Origin: JAVKFY01 sp040223615
Lineage (GTDB): Bacteria; Pseudomonadota; Alphaproteobacteria; GCA-2731375
Reading direction: 5' to 3'
DNA: 64,000 nt
NCBI GenBank assembly: GCA_040223615.1
Contig: JAVKFY010000002.1
Location: 1 to 64,000, forward strand
Below, piece by piece: positions 19,642 through 28,320 of this stretch (position 1 is its first letter; each line of letters opens with the position of its first letter). Both the position numbers and the translations under genes were made by a program. Below the pieces are notes generated by a model, which was not told the origin of the DNA, did not search any database, and saw nothing but the letters and a program-made list of their open reading frames with translations.

Positions 19642-21639
19642 TCAATCCGCGTCGCGGATGTGGTAGACCGGCTGGTCGCCGAAATTCTTCGCCAGTTCCA
19701 GCACGCCGACATATTCCGCGACCACCGGCGAGCGCCAGTCCTGGCCGGCGGCCTCGGCTTCGTTGCGCAGCGCGCTTTCCTCCGACGTCAGCAGCGCCAC
19801 GAATTGCTGCGTCGCGTAGACGTGGCCGGGCACCGTCACCGGCTCCAGCCGCGCCGCGCGGTTGATGTGTGCGCCGTAGTAGTTGAGCCGGCTGTGGAAC
19901 GGATCGTTGCCCTCGAACACCGGGCCGGCATGCAGCGAGATGCGCACGTTCATCGGTTGCGCGAAGCCGTGCTCCGGCCCGCTCAGCGCCGGCACGCTGG
20001 CCTTCAGCCGCAGCGCGTAGTCGACCAGGTCGACCGCCTTGGGCATCACCGCGACGATGGCGTCGCCCCAGGTGTTGATCATCGGCGGCTCGATTCCCTT
20101 GGCCAGTTCGTCCTTCAGCCGCGCCAGGAAATCCATGTAGGCCGGGATGCGCTCCTCGCCGAGCTTCGAGAAACCCACCAGGTCGGCGAACAGGATGCCG
20201 CGGATATGCCGCTCGCGCCCGGTCTTGGCGAGCGTGTCCGCCGCCGCGGCCGCCGCCTTGGGCGCCGGCTTCGGCGCGACGCGGGTCAGCACGTCGTCGA
20301 GGTCGATGATCGACAGCCGCATGATGTCGGCCCACTGGTCGATGAAGTCGGCGGCGCCGCCGGGCAGCGAGCCCTCGTCCATGTCCCACACCGCCAGCAG
20401 GTGCGGCTCGGTCTCCAGGAAGCGCGCCCGCATCGTTGCCATGCCGTGCAGCATCTGGTTGGCGAAGCGGAACAGGTTGTCGTGCCCGAGATAGTGCTCG
20501 GTGGTGGCGTAGGTCACCGAGTTGGCCAGCTTCAGGGCGTTGCGGAAGCGCATCTCCCAGCGCGGCCCGGCATAGCGCACCGACGCGGCGATGTAGTCCT
20601 CCTGGTCGAACGGCAGGATCACGTTGACCTCGCCGCCTCGGTCCAGCATCGCCTCAACGAACAGCAGGTCGGAGCCGCAGGCCGCCGAGCTGTAGCCGAC
20701 CCGCGCGTCCATGCGCTCCAGCCGCTCGTCGATCTCCGCCCGTAGCGCCGCCTCCAGTGCCGCCGGGAACCGCGCCGGGCGCTGGTCCGGCCGGTCCAGC
20801 GGGTGGCCGGTGAACACCACCACGCGCGGCGGCTTCAGCGTCTCCAGCAGGCCGACGGGTAGCTTCACGCCGGCCGCTTCCAGTTGCCGGACCTGGCGCA
20901 GCAGCGGCACCACCGCGTCGGCGCCGATATTCACGTCGGTGATCGCCTGCGCATACATGTCCTGCGCGCGCGTCGGCTGGTTCAGCATCAGGTGCGCGGC
21001 GCCGGCCATGCCGGTATTCCAGAACCGCTGCACGGCGTCCGACATGTCTGCCAGTTCGGCATGCTGCGCCAGCACCGCTTCGGCCAGCTTGCGCGCTTCC
21101 GAGCGCCGCCGCAGTTGCCAGCTCGCCACCGCCGCGCCAATGCCGGGCCGCAGCCGTCCGGTGCGCTCGAACGCCGCGCGGTGCATCGCCGACGCCAGTT
21201 CAAGGTGCTCGCGTCCGCCCGATTGCGCCCAGGCTTCGTCGTAGACCCGGCCGAGCAGTTCCAGCGAGTCGGCGTCCAGCGACTGCACCAGCTGCCGCTT
21301 GCCGCGCAGCTCGTCCAGCGCCTCGGCCAGTTCGGCGACGTTCTTGGTGGCCCGCTTGCCGCCGCGCCCGTCGATCAGCTTGTCCAGCGCCGTGGCCGCG
21401 CGCTTGTACGGCGCATCGTCGATCACGAAGCGCGCCAGCAGCGGTTCCAGCGTCGACAACGCGTCGGCCAGTGCGCCGGTCCGGGTCAGCGCCCCGGCGC
21501 GCAGGATGCGCAGGCGGTCGCTGTCGGGAAAGTCGCTGAGGCCCTGTTCGGCCAGGTCCTGCGCCAGGAAGGTCTGCCCGGCGTCGAGCAGGTCGGCGAC
21601 CTCGCGCTCCCACTCGGTCTGGCTGTCGCGGTCCGCCAT
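19642..21639 (-). CDS. TPR / Rossmann-like / class III adenylate cyclase fusion protein
   Basis: A soluble 665-residue protein. Residues 1-260 are helical and TPR-like (TRAFs-binding/DUF4071-like). Residues about 270-440 look like a Rossmann-type nucleotide-binding fold (VVVFTGHPLD, ACGSDLLFVEAM, VILPFDQEDY). Residues about 475-640 are a class III nucleotidyl cyclase with metal-binding aspartates in FADLVGF and WGDAIV and the HAGPVF segment. It therefore likely makes cAMP or cGMP in response to a cytoplasmic ligand. It follows the ABC_sub_bind gene by 11 bases on the same strand. Confidence 0.85.
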   Translation of the reverse strand: MADRDSQTEWEREVADLLDAGQTFLAQDLAEQGLSDFPDSDRLRILRAGALTRTGALADALSTLEPLLARFVIDDAPYKRAATALDKLIDGRGGKRATKNVAELAEALDELRGKRQLVQSLDADSLELLGRVYDEAWAQSGGREHLELASAMHRAAFERTGRLRPGIGAAVASWQLRRRSEARKLAEAVLAQHAELADMSDAVQRFWNTGMAGAAHLMLNQPTRAQDMYAQAITDVNIGADAVVPLLRQVRQLEAAGVKLPVGLLETLKPPRVVVFTGHPLDRPDQRPARFPAALEAALRAEIDERLERMDARVGYSSAACGSDLLFVEAMLDRGGEVNVILPFDQEDYIAASVRYAGPRWEMRFRNALKLANSVTYATTEHYLGHDNLFRFANQMLHGMATMRARFLETEPHLLAVWDMDEGSLPGGAADFIDQWADIMRLSIIDLDDVLTRVAPKPAPKAAAAAADTLAKTGRERHIRGILFADLVGFSKLGEERIPAYMDFLARLKDELAKGIEPPMINTWGDAIVAVMPKAVDLVDYALRLKASVPALSGPEHGFAQPMNVRISLHAGPVFEGNDPFHSRLNYYGAHINRAARLEPVTVPGHVYATQQFVALLTSEESALRNEAEAAGQDWRSPVVAEYVGVLELAKNFGDQPVYHIRDAD

Positions 21640-21650
21640 CGCCGCCCGGC

Positions 21651-22838
21651 CTACCAGCCGGCGCCGATATTCTGCCCGAACGACCGCACCAGCTTGCCGT
21701 CATAGTCATAGACGAAGGTCGCGCTCTCGAAGAAGGCGAACGGCAGTTGCAGGCCGATGCGCCGGGCGACGCGGAAGTTGATGGCGATGTCCGGCGGCGT
21801 CACCCGCCCGACCGGCAGCCGGCCCGGCCTGGCCCGGCCTTCGAGAATCTCCAGCGCGTAGATCGTCGCCAGGTGGGTGTTGGTGCGCTCGTCGACGCCG
21901 ATCGCCAGCACCGCGGAATCCTCGCCCTCGCGCACCACGTTGGGCAGCACCGAGATCACCGGCACGTTGCCGGCATATTGGTTCACGGTGGCGATATTCT
22001 GGAACACGGCGGTCGAGCCGGTGATCCAGAACACGCTGCCGTCGAGCGTCGGATCGGTCTTGCGCATCTCTTCGATCGCCGCCGGCATCGCCTGCTTCAG
22101 GTCGCCGACCGCGGCCTTGGCGCCGTCGACCGCGACGTGCAGGACCTGGAAGTCGTCGGACTTGGCGGCTTCGTCCAGCGGCTCGACCTGCGTGACCACC
22201 GCGGACTGGTTCCGCTTGTCGTACAACACGCCGATATTCTTCAGGTTCGGCCGCACCTGGCGCAGGTAGGCGATCTGGGTGTCCATCGGCATGTTCAGCG
22301 AGGTGAAGGCGATGTTGGTGCCGCTGCCGCGCACGTAGCCGTCGATCTGGCCCATCAGCACCGGGTCCTTGGACACCGCCGAGACCACCGGCAGCTTGCC
22401 GCCGCTGTAATTGTCGTGGACGAAGGCGGTGGCGTCGGAGCCGATGGAGAAGATCAGCTGCACCTCGTTGGCCTCCGCCCATCGCAACGCCTGCTGCCCC
22501 AGCGCCGCGTCGTTGCCGAAGTTGATCACGTCGATGACGGTGCCGAGCTCCTTCTCCGCCAGCACCTCCATGATCTTCGACAGCGCCACGCCGTAGCTGC
22601 GCGACGGTTTCGGCATCAGCGCCAGCAGGCGATAGCGTGGGGCGCTGTCCTTGGCCCACTGCGAGACATACTGCCGCCGGCCCGACTCGCCCTCGTCCGC
22701 CGCCTGGGTCCAGTCGGCCAGCGCGGTCTCCGACAGCACCAGCCAGTCCAGGCTCGGCGCATCCGCCGTCGCCGTGCGCGCCAGAGCGAACGCGAACAGC
22801 AGCGCCAGCAGGCTCCGGATCGCTAGCTTGCTCGTCAT
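21651..22838 (-). CDS. ABC_sub_bind-family periplasmic substrate-binding protein
   Basis: A 395-residue exported protein with signal peptide 1-25 (cleavage after ATA) and the two-lobed periplasmic-binding fold of the ABC_sub_bind (DUF534, TrpX-like) family. FSIGSDATAF, PVVSAVSKDPV and NIGVLYDKRN are typical. No cognate permease or ATPase is encoded in the window, so it may serve as a ligand receptor for the neighbouring sensors rather than for import (inference). It is the first gene of a two-gene unit with the cyclase and diverges from the SpoIIE phosphatase gene with a 143-base gap. Confidence 0.85.
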   Translation of the reverse strand: MTSKLAIRSLLALLFAFALARTATADAPSLDWLVLSETALADWTQAADEGESGRRQYVSQWAKDSAPRYRLLALMPKPSRSYGVALSKIMEVLAEKELGTVIDVINFGNDAALGQQALRWAEANEVQLIFSIGSDATAFVHDNYSGGKLPVVSAVSKDPVLMGQIDGYVRGSGTNIAFTSLNMPMDTQIAYLRQVRPNLKNIGVLYDKRNQSAVVTQVEPLDEAAKSDDFQVLHVAVDGAKAAVGDLKQAMPAAIEEMRKTDPTLDGSVFWITGSTAVFQNIATVNQYAGNVPVISVLPNVVREGEDSAVLAIGVDERTNTHLATIYALEILEGRARPGRLPVGRVTPPDIAINFRVARRIGLQLPFAFFESATFVYDYDGKLVRSFGQNIGAGW

Positions 22839-22981
22839 TGTCGCCCCTCGTAGCCGCCGTCATGATGGTCCGGCGCGGCTAAGCCCGCGTTAACCGCCGG
22901 CGCCGACCATGGAGACCGCGACTTGCGCCGCCGTCTACGCCGGGCCGATAATTCCAGAACCGCAAGATTCTGCAAAGAGCA

Positions 22982-24991
22982 ATGAACTTTTTCCGCCGGT
23001 ACAACAGGATCGTCGGCAGCGCCTATGTTGTGCTGCTGCTGGTATCGGCCGCGTTCTTTTATGTCCAGATCGAGGAATCCTACGATCGCGAGTTGCTGGT
23101 TATTGAGGATCGACTGGTCGACCACGGTCTGGTCCTCGATTTCATTACCCGCGCCACCACTTCGTCGGTGCAGTCGTTGCAGGGCTGGGCCGAAGCCGCG
23201 ATCGTCAGCCCCGAGCTGCGCGCCGGCGCCGGCGCCTCGCCGCTGTTCGCGCGGCTGAGCGATGCCGCCGACGGCGGCTACTTCCACCTCGACGACATCG
23301 GCCCGCCGATCAGCCAGCGCCAGGTCGGCAACCTGACCGGCCAGGGCCGACTGGCGGATCTGACGCCGCAGGCGCGGGTCGAGGTCGAGATGGCGCTGCG
23401 GCTGAACGACCTGTTCGCCGACACCGCCGAGCATTTGCCCAACGTGGCCGGCGCCTTCTACCTGTCGGTGCGGGCGTTCCGGAACGCCTATCCCTGGCGG
23501 CCGTCGACCGCCAGCCGGTTCCAGATGGCGCAGCTCGACCAGCCGTTCTTCCGCCTCGGCGCGCCGGGCGTGAACAAGGCGCGCACGGTCTACTGGACCG
23601 AGCCGACCCCCGGCGACGACCGGCGCGAGCTGGTGGTCGCTTCGGCGGCACCGGTCTACGAGGACCAGGATTTCCGCGGCGTCGTCGGCATCGAGCTGAC
23701 GCTCGACTACCTGAACCGGGTAAATGCCAATTTCGACTATGACGCCGGCGAGGTGCTGGTGCTGGCATCGGGCGGCAGCGATGTGCTCGCCCACCCGGAC
23801 CTGCTGTGGCAGGCGATGACCGAGCGGGTCGCGCCCGACGAGGTGCTCGACGCCACCCGCGTCCGCCTGCTGCGCAAGCTGCTGGACGGCCCGGCCCGGA
23901 CGATGCGCGACCTCGGCGACGTCCTCGCCTTTCACCAGGGCCTGGAATTCGCGCCCTGGCGGCTGGTCTACTTCGTCGACAAGTCGGAGATCGTCGCGGC
24001 GCTGATCTGGCAGCGCGCGCCGCAGCTGGCGCTGCTGTTCGTCGGTCTCACCGTGTTGTTGCTGGTCACCGTGCGGCTGACCCGCCAGGAATTCATCGAG
24101 CCGGCCAGCAAGCTGGTCGCCCACATCGACCGCCACGGCACCGGCGAGGAGATCGAGATGCCGCGCGTGCCGCCGGGCTGGCGGCCGTGGTTCGCGCAGA
24201 TTTCCGAGACCTTCGAGGAAAATGCCGAGCTCGCCGGTATCCGCCAGGAGCTCGACGTGGCGCACCGCATGCAGCTCTCGATCCTGCCGACCGACTTCCC
24301 CGACCGGCCGGAGATGGCGCTGTTCGGCCAGATGCGCGCCGCCAAGTCGGTCGGCGGCGATTTCTACGATTTCTTCGAGCTGCCCGACGGCCGCTGGGGA
24401 TTCGTCATCGCCGACGTCTCCGGCAAGGGCGTGCCGGCTGCCCTTTTCATGATGATCAGCCGCACGTTGCTGAAGGCGACGGCGCTGGCGGTGCCGGCGC
24501 CGGGCGAGTGCGCGCGCCGCGTCAACGACCTGCTGTGCCAGGAGAACGACGCGATGATGTTCGTGACCCTGTTCTACGGCGTCCTCGATGCCGGCACCGG
24601 CGAACTGGTCTACGCCAATGCCGGCCACAATCCGCCCTGCGTGATGCGCAGCGACGGGCAGGTGGAGATGCTGCCCGGCACCGAAGGCGTCGCCCTGGGG
24701 GTGATGGACGATCTGGACTATGCCGAGAGCCGGATGCGACTGGCACCGGGCGACACCTTGTTCTGCTATACCGACGGCGTGACCGAGGCGATCAATCCGG
24801 GCCAGGAGGAATATGCCGAGCATCGCCTGCTCGGCGTGCTTGACGGCGCCGGCGCGCTGTCGGCGCGCGATCTGGCGAACCGGGTGGTCGACGACGTGGA
24901 ACGGTTTGCCGAATCGGAGCCGCAGGCCGACGACATCACCTGCCTGGTGCTGAAATACCGCCCCACCGCCGTCGCGAGTGAAGCGGCATGA
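22982..24991 (+). CDS. Membrane sensor SpoIIE/RsbU-type PP2C phosphatase
   Basis: A 669-residue receptor phosphatase. It has an N-terminal helix (10-29), a long periplasmic Cache-like sensor (30-340), a second helix (341-362), a HAMP-like linker with helix (365-425) and a C-terminal PP2C domain (about 440-655). Manganese-binding motifs are KSVGGDFYD, IADVSGKGVPAA, YTDGVTEA and QADDITCLVL. It should dephosphorylate a STAS antagonist, here the product of 25444-25779, in a partner switch. Its stop overlaps the start of the kinase gene, so synthesis is coupled. Confidence 0.95.
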   Translation: MNFFRRYNRIVGSAYVVLLLVSAAFFYVQIEESYDRELLVIEDRLVDHGLVLDFITRATTSSVQSLQGWAEAAIVSPELRAGAGASPLFARLSDAADGGYFHLDDIGPPISQRQVGNLTGQGRLADLTPQARVEVEMALRLNDLFADTAEHLPNVAGAFYLSVRAFRNAYPWRPSTASRFQMAQLDQPFFRLGAPGVNKARTVYWTEPTPGDDRRELVVASAAPVYEDQDFRGVVGIELTLDYLNRVNANFDYDAGEVLVLASGGSDVLAHPDLLWQAMTERVAPDEVLDATRVRLLRKLLDGPARTMRDLGDVLAFHQGLEFAPWRLVYFVDKSEIVAALIWQRAPQLALLFVGLTVLLLVTVRLTRQEFIEPASKLVAHIDRHGTGEEIEMPRVPPGWRPWFAQISETFEENAELAGIRQELDVAHRMQLSILPTDFPDRPEMALFGQMRAAKSVGGDFYDFFELPDGRWGFVIADVSGKGVPAALFMMISRTLLKATALAVPAPGECARRVNDLLCQENDAMMFVTLFYGVLDAGTGELVYANAGHNPPCVMRSDGQVEMLPGTEGVALGVMDDLDYAESRMRLAPGDTLFCYTDGVTEAINPGQEEYAEHRLLGVLDGAGALSARDLANRVVDDVERFAESEPQADDITCLVLKYRPTAVASEAA

Positions 24992-25437
24992 GTGTTGCGA
25001 AACTCGACCTGCGCATCCGCAACGACCTGGGCGAGATCACCGGCGTGGCGGAGACCATCGAGCGTTTCCTGGACGAGGCCGGCGCCGACGGCACGGTGGT
25101 GTTCAAGGTCAACCTGTGCCTCGACGAGCTGCTCACCAACGTCATCAGCTACGGCTTTCAGGACGGTGGCGAGCACCACATCGACCTGCGCCTGTCCGTC
25201 GATGGCGGCGTCCTGAAGATCGAGCTGGAGGACGACGCCCGCGCCTTCAACCCGCTCGACATGCCGCCGCCCGACCTGGAAAGCGGCCTGGAGGCGCGCG
25301 AGGTTGGCGGCCTGGGCATTCATTTCGTACGCGAGAGCATGGACCGCGTCGCCTATCGCCGCGCCGGCGACCGCAACCTGCTGACCATGCAGCGCGGTAT
25401 CGCCGAGGCGGCGGGCGACGACGATGGGGGAGGTTGA
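24988..25437 (+). CDS. RsbW-type anti-sigma / serine kinase (HATPase_c_2)
   Basis: A 149-residue GHKL-fold protein with the N-box DELLTNVISYGF (about 47-58) and G1/G2 segments DDARAFNPLD and GGLGIHFV. Such kinases phosphorylate a STAS antagonist and, when free, bind a target, classically a sigma factor. The ATG overlaps the phosphatase stop (ATGA) and the STAS gene begins 6 bases after its stop. No sigma factor is encoded in the window, so the sequestered target is unknown. Confidence 0.93.
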   Translation: MSVAKLDLRIRNDLGEITGVAETIERFLDEAGADGTVVFKVNLCLDELLTNVISYGFQDGGEHHIDLRLSVDGGVLKIELEDDARAFNPLDMPPPDLESGLEAREVGGLGIHFVRESMDRVAYRRAGDRNLLTMQRGIAEAAGDDDGGG

Positions 25438-25443
25438 CGACCG

Positions 25444-25779
25444 ATGGAGATCAACGAGCTGAGCGAGGGCAAGGCGACCGTGCTGGCGCTGGCCGGCCGG
25501 CTGGACAGCAACACCTGCGGCGAGCTGGAAAGCCGCCTGCTCGGCACCATCGATGCCGGCGCCGGCGCGGTGGTGGTCGACTTCGCCGACCTGGCCTATG
25601 TCAGCAGCGCCGGCCTGCGCGTGCTGCTGATGGCGGCCAAGCGGCTGCGTGCGACCAGTGGCAAGCTGGCGCTATGCGGCCTGAACGACAATATCCGCGA
25701 GGTCTTCTCGATGAGCGGCTTCGACAAGATATTGACCATCACCGGCAGCCGCGCCGAGGCGGTCGACGCGGTCGGCTGA
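25444..25779 (+). CDS. STAS-domain anti-sigma factor antagonist (RsbV-like)
   Basis: A 111-residue single STAS domain. The phosphorylatable serine lies in the conserved loop YVSSAGLRVLL (about residues 56-66). In the standard cycle the kinase phosphorylates it and the SpoIIE phosphatase restores it, controlling release of the kinase's target. It sits between the kinase gene (6-base gap) and the MFS-sensor fusion gene (10-base gap), so the transporter belongs to the same operon. Confidence 0.95.
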   Translation: MEINELSEGKATVLALAGRLDSNTCGELESRLLGTIDAGAGAVVVDFADLAYVSSAGLRVLLMAAKRLRATSGKLALCGLNDNIREVFSMSGFDKILTITGSRAEAVDAVG

Positions 25780-25789
25780 ACCGCCGATC

Positions 25790-28222
25790 GTGCCCGCAAA
25801 CACGCCGCCGATGCGACGGCTACTCGACCGACTGCCGATGCTGCTGGTGCTGGCGGCGTCGCTGACCTTGCTGGTCACCGTCGGGCTGGGCGAGGCGCAC
25901 CGGGTCAATCCGCGCCTGCAGCTGGAGAAGCTGGCGGTGCAGGGCGAGGTGATCCGTGACCCGATCGACACGTTCCTGCAGGCCGGCCAGCCGCTGGAGC
26001 AGTTCATCGGCTTCGAGACCCGCGCCCGCGGCCTGATCGCATCGGACCCGCATATCGTCGCCATCGAACTGGTCGGCGCCGCCGGCGGCACCATCGCCGA
26101 GGTCCAGGGCGCCGAGGCACCGCCGCAGAACTACGCGCCGGCGCCGATCCGGCTGACCAATACCTCGCTGGAGGTGTTGCAGTCCGATGCGCGGCTGCAG
26201 GTGCGCCTGCCGCTGTCGAACCGGTTTCAGCGGGTCGGCGAGCTGCGCCTGTCGATCGCGCGCGCCGACGTCAACGAGCGCGTCGACCGCGCCTTCGTGC
26301 CGGCGATGGTCGCCGCCGCCGTCTGCCTGGCCCTGTTCGCCGCGCTCCAGCTCGTCGCCGGTGGGCGCCGGCTGCTCACCGAAGCCGGCTTCTTCGGCGC
26401 CTTCCTGATCGTCGCCGCGGCGGTGATGGCGGTGATGTTCCAGCTCTTCGCCGATGGCGTGCAGGATCGCACCAAGGCGCTGGCCGGGGCGCTGGCGGAG
26501 CGGTTGTCCGGCGCGGTGCGCCTGCGCCTGGAACTGGCCGACTTCACCGGCATCGACCGGGCCTTCGCGGAGTACCGCCGGCTCAACCAGGATATCCGCA
26601 CCATCGCCCTAATCCGCGCCGGCGAGGCGCTGATCCACACCGACCCTGGCCAGGTCGGCATCAGCTACAGCGCCGACGACGACGCCTACGAGTTCACCCA
26701 GGCATTGAGCGGCGCCGACGACGCGCCGACGTTGCGCGTCGCGGTGTCGGTGCCGGTCAGTGTCGTGCTGAGCGAGATCTGGCGCGCCGGCAAGAACTTC
26801 CTGGTGCTGATGGTCGCCACCGCCATCGTCGCCTTCCTGTTCCTCGACGTCGGCAGCGTGTTGCAGCGCCGCCAGTCCCAGGTCCAGGCGCAGGCACCGC
26901 CGCCGGCGGCCGACGTCGGCGACCGCCTGACCCTGATCCGGCCAGCCTATTTCCTGGTCGTGTTCCTGGACATGCTGTGCATCTCCTTCCTGCCGCAATA
27001 CGCCGCCGCCGAGGCCGCCGCCGCCGGGCTGCCGGCGGGCTGGGCGTCGTGGCCGTTCACGGTCTATTTCATCGCCTTCGCGGCGGTGCTGATCCCGGCC
27101 GGGCGTTATGCCGAGGGCGGCGACTTGAAGCGCCTGATTGCCGGCGGCGCCGCGTGCGCGCTGGCCGGCATGCTGGTGCTGGCGGCCGGACCTGGATTCT
27201 GGTCGGTTCTGGTCGGTCGCGGGGTCAGCGGCCTGGGCCAGGGCCTGCTGCTGATCGGTATCCAGTCCTACCTGCTTTCCGTGGTGCCGCCGGAGCGCCG
27301 CACCCAGGGCCAGGCGGTGCAGGTCATCGGCTACAACGGCGCGCTGATCTCCGGCAGCGCCATCGGCGCCCTGCTGGCGGTGTTCATCGGCCAGCGCGAG
27401 GTCTTCGTCGTCGCCGCCGCGATCGGCGCGCTGGCGCTGGTCTACCTGTGGCGGCTGGTGCCGGCGACCCGGCTGGCGCCCAGCGCCGAACCGGCCGCCG
27501 CCGAGACCGGCGCCTTCGCCGGCCTGCTGCGGACCCTGGCCGACTGGCGCTTCACTCGCCTGCTGCTGCTGATCGGGATCTTCTCCAAGCTGGTGCTGTC
27601 GGGGGTGATCATGTTCGCGATTCCCCTGGTGCTGGCCGGCGGCGCCTTTGCCCAGGAGGACATCGGCCAGCTCTTGATGCTGTACGCGGCCGCCACCCTG
27701 GTCTCGACCTTCTTCGCCGCCCGCCTGGTCGACCGGCTGGGCAGCGCGCGGTGGGTGCTGGCCACCGGGTCGATCAGCGCCGGGTTCGGCATGATCCTGG
27801 TCGGCCTGGTCACCGCCGGGTTCGACCCGATCGTCGCGCCGGGGCCGGTCGGCGCCGCCATCGGCTGGCTGGCGCCGCTGGCGTCGCTGGTCGATGCGTG
27901 GCTGGTGACCAGCGGCGTGCCGTTCCTGCCGATTGTGGTGATGGTCCTGGGCATGGTCTTGATCGGCGTCTCGCACGGCCTGATCGCGGCCCCGGTGGTC
28001 ACCCTGGTCGGCGATACCGCGGCGGCGGCCCGGCTCGGCCGCGCCCGCGTCACTGCCAGTTACCGCTTCCTGGAACGGATCGGGCACGTTGCCGGGCCGC
28101 TGCTGGTCGGCCACATGCTGCTGGCCAGCGGCGACAGCCCGCTGACGATCGGCCTGTTCGGACTGGCCTCGATCGTCTGCGCCCTGCTGTTCCTGCCCGG
28201 ACGCACCGCCGCGCGACATTAG
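25790..28222 (+). CDS. MFS transporter with N-terminal double-sensor module
   Basis: An 810-residue fusion. Residues 1-365 repeat the layout of the stand-alone protein at 18487-19638: helix, extracytoplasmic domain A, two helices, extracytoplasmic domain B, helix. After a Gln/Ala/Pro linker (366-385), residues 386-805 form a major facilitator domain with about 12 helices; GRGVSGLGQGLLLIG and ERRTQGQA resemble the motif regions of drug/metabolite exporters. GTG is taken as start because it lies 10 bases after the STAS stop; an ATG seven codons later is also possible. An N-terminal sensor of this size on an MFS protein is unusual. Confidence 0.85.
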   Translation: MPANTPPMRRLLDRLPMLLVLAASLTLLVTVGLGEAHRVNPRLQLEKLAVQGEVIRDPIDTFLQAGQPLEQFIGFETRARGLIASDPHIVAIELVGAAGGTIAEVQGAEAPPQNYAPAPIRLTNTSLEVLQSDARLQVRLPLSNRFQRVGELRLSIARADVNERVDRAFVPAMVAAAVCLALFAALQLVAGGRRLLTEAGFFGAFLIVAAAVMAVMFQLFADGVQDRTKALAGALAERLSGAVRLRLELADFTGIDRAFAEYRRLNQDIRTIALIRAGEALIHTDPGQVGISYSADDDAYEFTQALSGADDAPTLRVAVSVPVSVVLSEIWRAGKNFLVLMVATAIVAFLFLDVGSVLQRRQSQVQAQAPPPAADVGDRLTLIRPAYFLVVFLDMLCISFLPQYAAAEAAAAGLPAGWASWPFTVYFIAFAAVLIPAGRYAEGGDLKRLIAGGAACALAGMLVLAAGPGFWSVLVGRGVSGLGQGLLLIGIQSYLLSVVPPERRTQGQAVQVIGYNGALISGSAIGALLAVFIGQREVFVVAAAIGALALVYLWRLVPATRLAPSAEPAAAETGAFAGLLRTLADWRFTRLLLLIGIFSKLVLSGVIMFAIPLVLAGGAFAQEDIGQLLMLYAAATLVSTFFAARLVDRLGSARWVLATGSISAGFGMILVGLVTAGFDPIVAPGPVGAAIGWLAPLASLVDAWLVTSGVPFLPIVVMVLGMVLIGVSHGLIAAPVVTLVGDTAAAARLGRARVTASYRFLERIGHVAGPLLVGHMLLASGDSPLTIGLFGLASIVCALLFLPGRTAARH

Positions 28223-28270
28223 CGGAAGGTTGCGTCGCGGCGCCGATCACACCATCATTTGCCCAACTAT

Positions 28271-28283
28271 TGACCGGCGGTCA
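28271..28283. promoter_or_regulatory. Palindromic operator-like site upstream of the ABC transporter operon
   Basis: TGACC-GGC-GGTCA is a perfect 5-bp inverted repeat with a 3-base spacer. It lies 37 bases before the substrate-binding protein start, where a repressor or activator site would be expected. The binding protein cannot be named. The LysR gene at the operon end is one candidate, although LysR sites usually have longer spacing. Confidence 0.35.
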
Positions 28284-28320
28284 GGCAACAAGACCGCGGC
28301 ATCACAGGGAGACGAGAGAC

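Noticed and set aside
22839..22981. Regulatory motif in the gap between the ABC_sub_bind and SpoIIE genes
   Set aside because: I looked for -35/-10 pairs and repeats and saw nothing convincing beyond a lone GTTAAC.
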